From: an uncultured Chloroflexota bacterium
GTDB taxonomy: Bacteria; Chloroflexota; Limnocylindria; Limnocylindrales; Limnocylindraceae
Length of the DNA: 12,981 nucleotides
Direction: 5' to 3'
Assembly: GCA_937864085.1 (NCBI GenBank)
Contig: CALMIH010000049.1
Location: 1 to 12,981, forward strand
Every line of letters starts with the position of its first letter. The first letter of the stretch is position 1. Positions 12,537 to 12,981 of the stretch are shown one piece after another. A program made the position numbers and the translations under genes. The notes beneath the pieces are model-generated. The model did no database searches and had not been told where the DNA came from. It worked only from the letters and a program-made list of their open reading frames with translations.

Positions 12537-12981
12537 CTAACTCAACGCCAGGTTCGCAAGAGCCGCCGTAGGCTCAACGCGCGCGAGAGGCGCTCCGCCG
12601 CGTGGATCGGGATACTCCACATAGCGATGCAGATCGAGCGACGACGCGCTTGCTACGGCGGCGCCAGCGGCACGCAGTGCGGCAACGGTGGCGACACGTC
12701 CAGCACGGGCGGCGCCGTCGCCGTCTTCAGTGTGCAGTGCAATCCCAATCCCGGGCGCCCCAACCAGGCAGAGCCCCTCCGCCCCCTGCTTCGCCACCAC
12801 GGAACCTTCGCCACCGCGAATCAGATCGGTGTCAAGGAAGCCCCCGCCCGCAATCAGGCGCGGGTGCGCAATCACCGCATCGCGCACGCGCGTTAACGCC
12901 GCAAGGAGTTCAGGGCGAAGTCCAGAGCTTGCCGGGTTCGCCCAACGCCGGGCCCCCTCCGCCGCGGCGCGCAGCGGCACG
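12537..12981 (-). CDS. Asparaginase II family protein, C-terminal part
   Basis: The open frame continues past the right edge, so only the last 147-148 codons are present. The GTG at 12980 is an internal valine codon rather than a start. The family (Rhizobium etli-type thermolabile L-asparaginase, PF06089) is recognised from the order of motifs: a helical RVRDAVIAHPRLIAGGG, FLDTDLIRGGEGSVVAKQGAEGLCLVG with the invariant Lys-x-Gly-Ala-Glu-Gly, then GIGIALHTEDGDGAARAGRVATVAALRAAG. Typical members have about 330 residues and hydrolyse asparagine to aspartate and ammonia; many homologues are untested. Two bases separate its stop from the J-domain ATG, indicating one operon. Confidence is good for family, low for substrate. 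Confidence 0.8.
   Translation of the reverse strand, partial: VPLRAAAEGARRWANPASSGLRPELLAALTRVRDAVIAHPRLIAGGGFLDTDLIRGGEGSVVAKQGAEGLCLVGAPGIGIALHTEDGDGAARAGRVATVAALRAAGAAVASASSLDLHRYVEYPDPRGGAPLARVEPTAALANLALS

Noticed and set aside
1..12981. Mobile elements, CRISPR arrays, tRNA/rRNA genes, riboswitches or defence systems.
   Set aside because: Reading both strands I saw no transposase, terminal repeats, regular spacer arrays, tRNA-like cloverleaf regions or defence-family motifs, and the gaps between genes are too short to hold structured RNAs.

Overview
The window reads as compact, GC-rich bacterial chromosome with no phage, IS, CRISPR, rRNA or tRNA signature. About 97% is coding. Genes overlap by 1-12 bases or sit a few bases apart, and the longest non-coding gap is about 60 bases, so there is no gene-free stretch over 300 bases. 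Gene content (PPK1, PhoU, SixA, PhoR/SenX3-like kinase, bacterial ProRS and GluRS) plus apparent leaderless promoters suggests a streamlined, high-GC lineage. Chloroflexota of the Limnocylindria kind, or Actinomycetota, are my guesses at low confidence; nothing here fixes the taxon.

Layout. Positions 1-92 (-) hold the first 30 codons of a probable membrane or exported protein that runs off the left edge. It is divergent from a plus-strand operon: a DUF971 protein, polyphosphate kinase ppk1 and a CYTH-domain phosphohydrolase (149-3203). A Ppx/GppA phosphatase (3192-4211, -) converges on this operon. It is divergent from phoU-sixA (4267-5546, +). Then a long minus-strand stretch, read right to left, carries the C-terminal half of an asparaginase II-family protein (cut by the right edge), a membrane-anchored J-domain protein, gltX, an OmpR/PhoB-type response regulator, proS, a PhoR/SenX3-type histidine kinase and a glycerophosphodiester phosphodiesterase.

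How the genes work together. Eight of the thirteen genes form a phosphorus-economy block: polyphosphate synthesis (PPK1), probable polyphosphate/triphosphate hydrolysis (Ppx, CYTH), phosphate-signalling adaptor (PhoU), a SixA-type phosphohistidine phosphatase, phosphate scavenging from glycerophosphodiesters (GDPD) and a two-component system. I infer that this two-component system senses phosphate. Housekeeping translation genes (proS, gltX) are interleaved, and proS lies between the regulator and its likely kinase.

Regulation. Five of the seven visible transcription-unit starts (genes at 92-, 149+, 4211-, 9272-, 11601-) have a TANNNT hexamer exactly six bases before the start codon. No operon-internal gene does. 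This is the arrangement expected of a -10 element driving leaderless mRNAs. Upstream of the ppk1 operon are three TTAC-core repeats at 10-11-base spacing, placed like a Pho box; a weaker pair overlaps the response-regulator promoter. Promoter and operator calls come from reading the sequence only and are untested.
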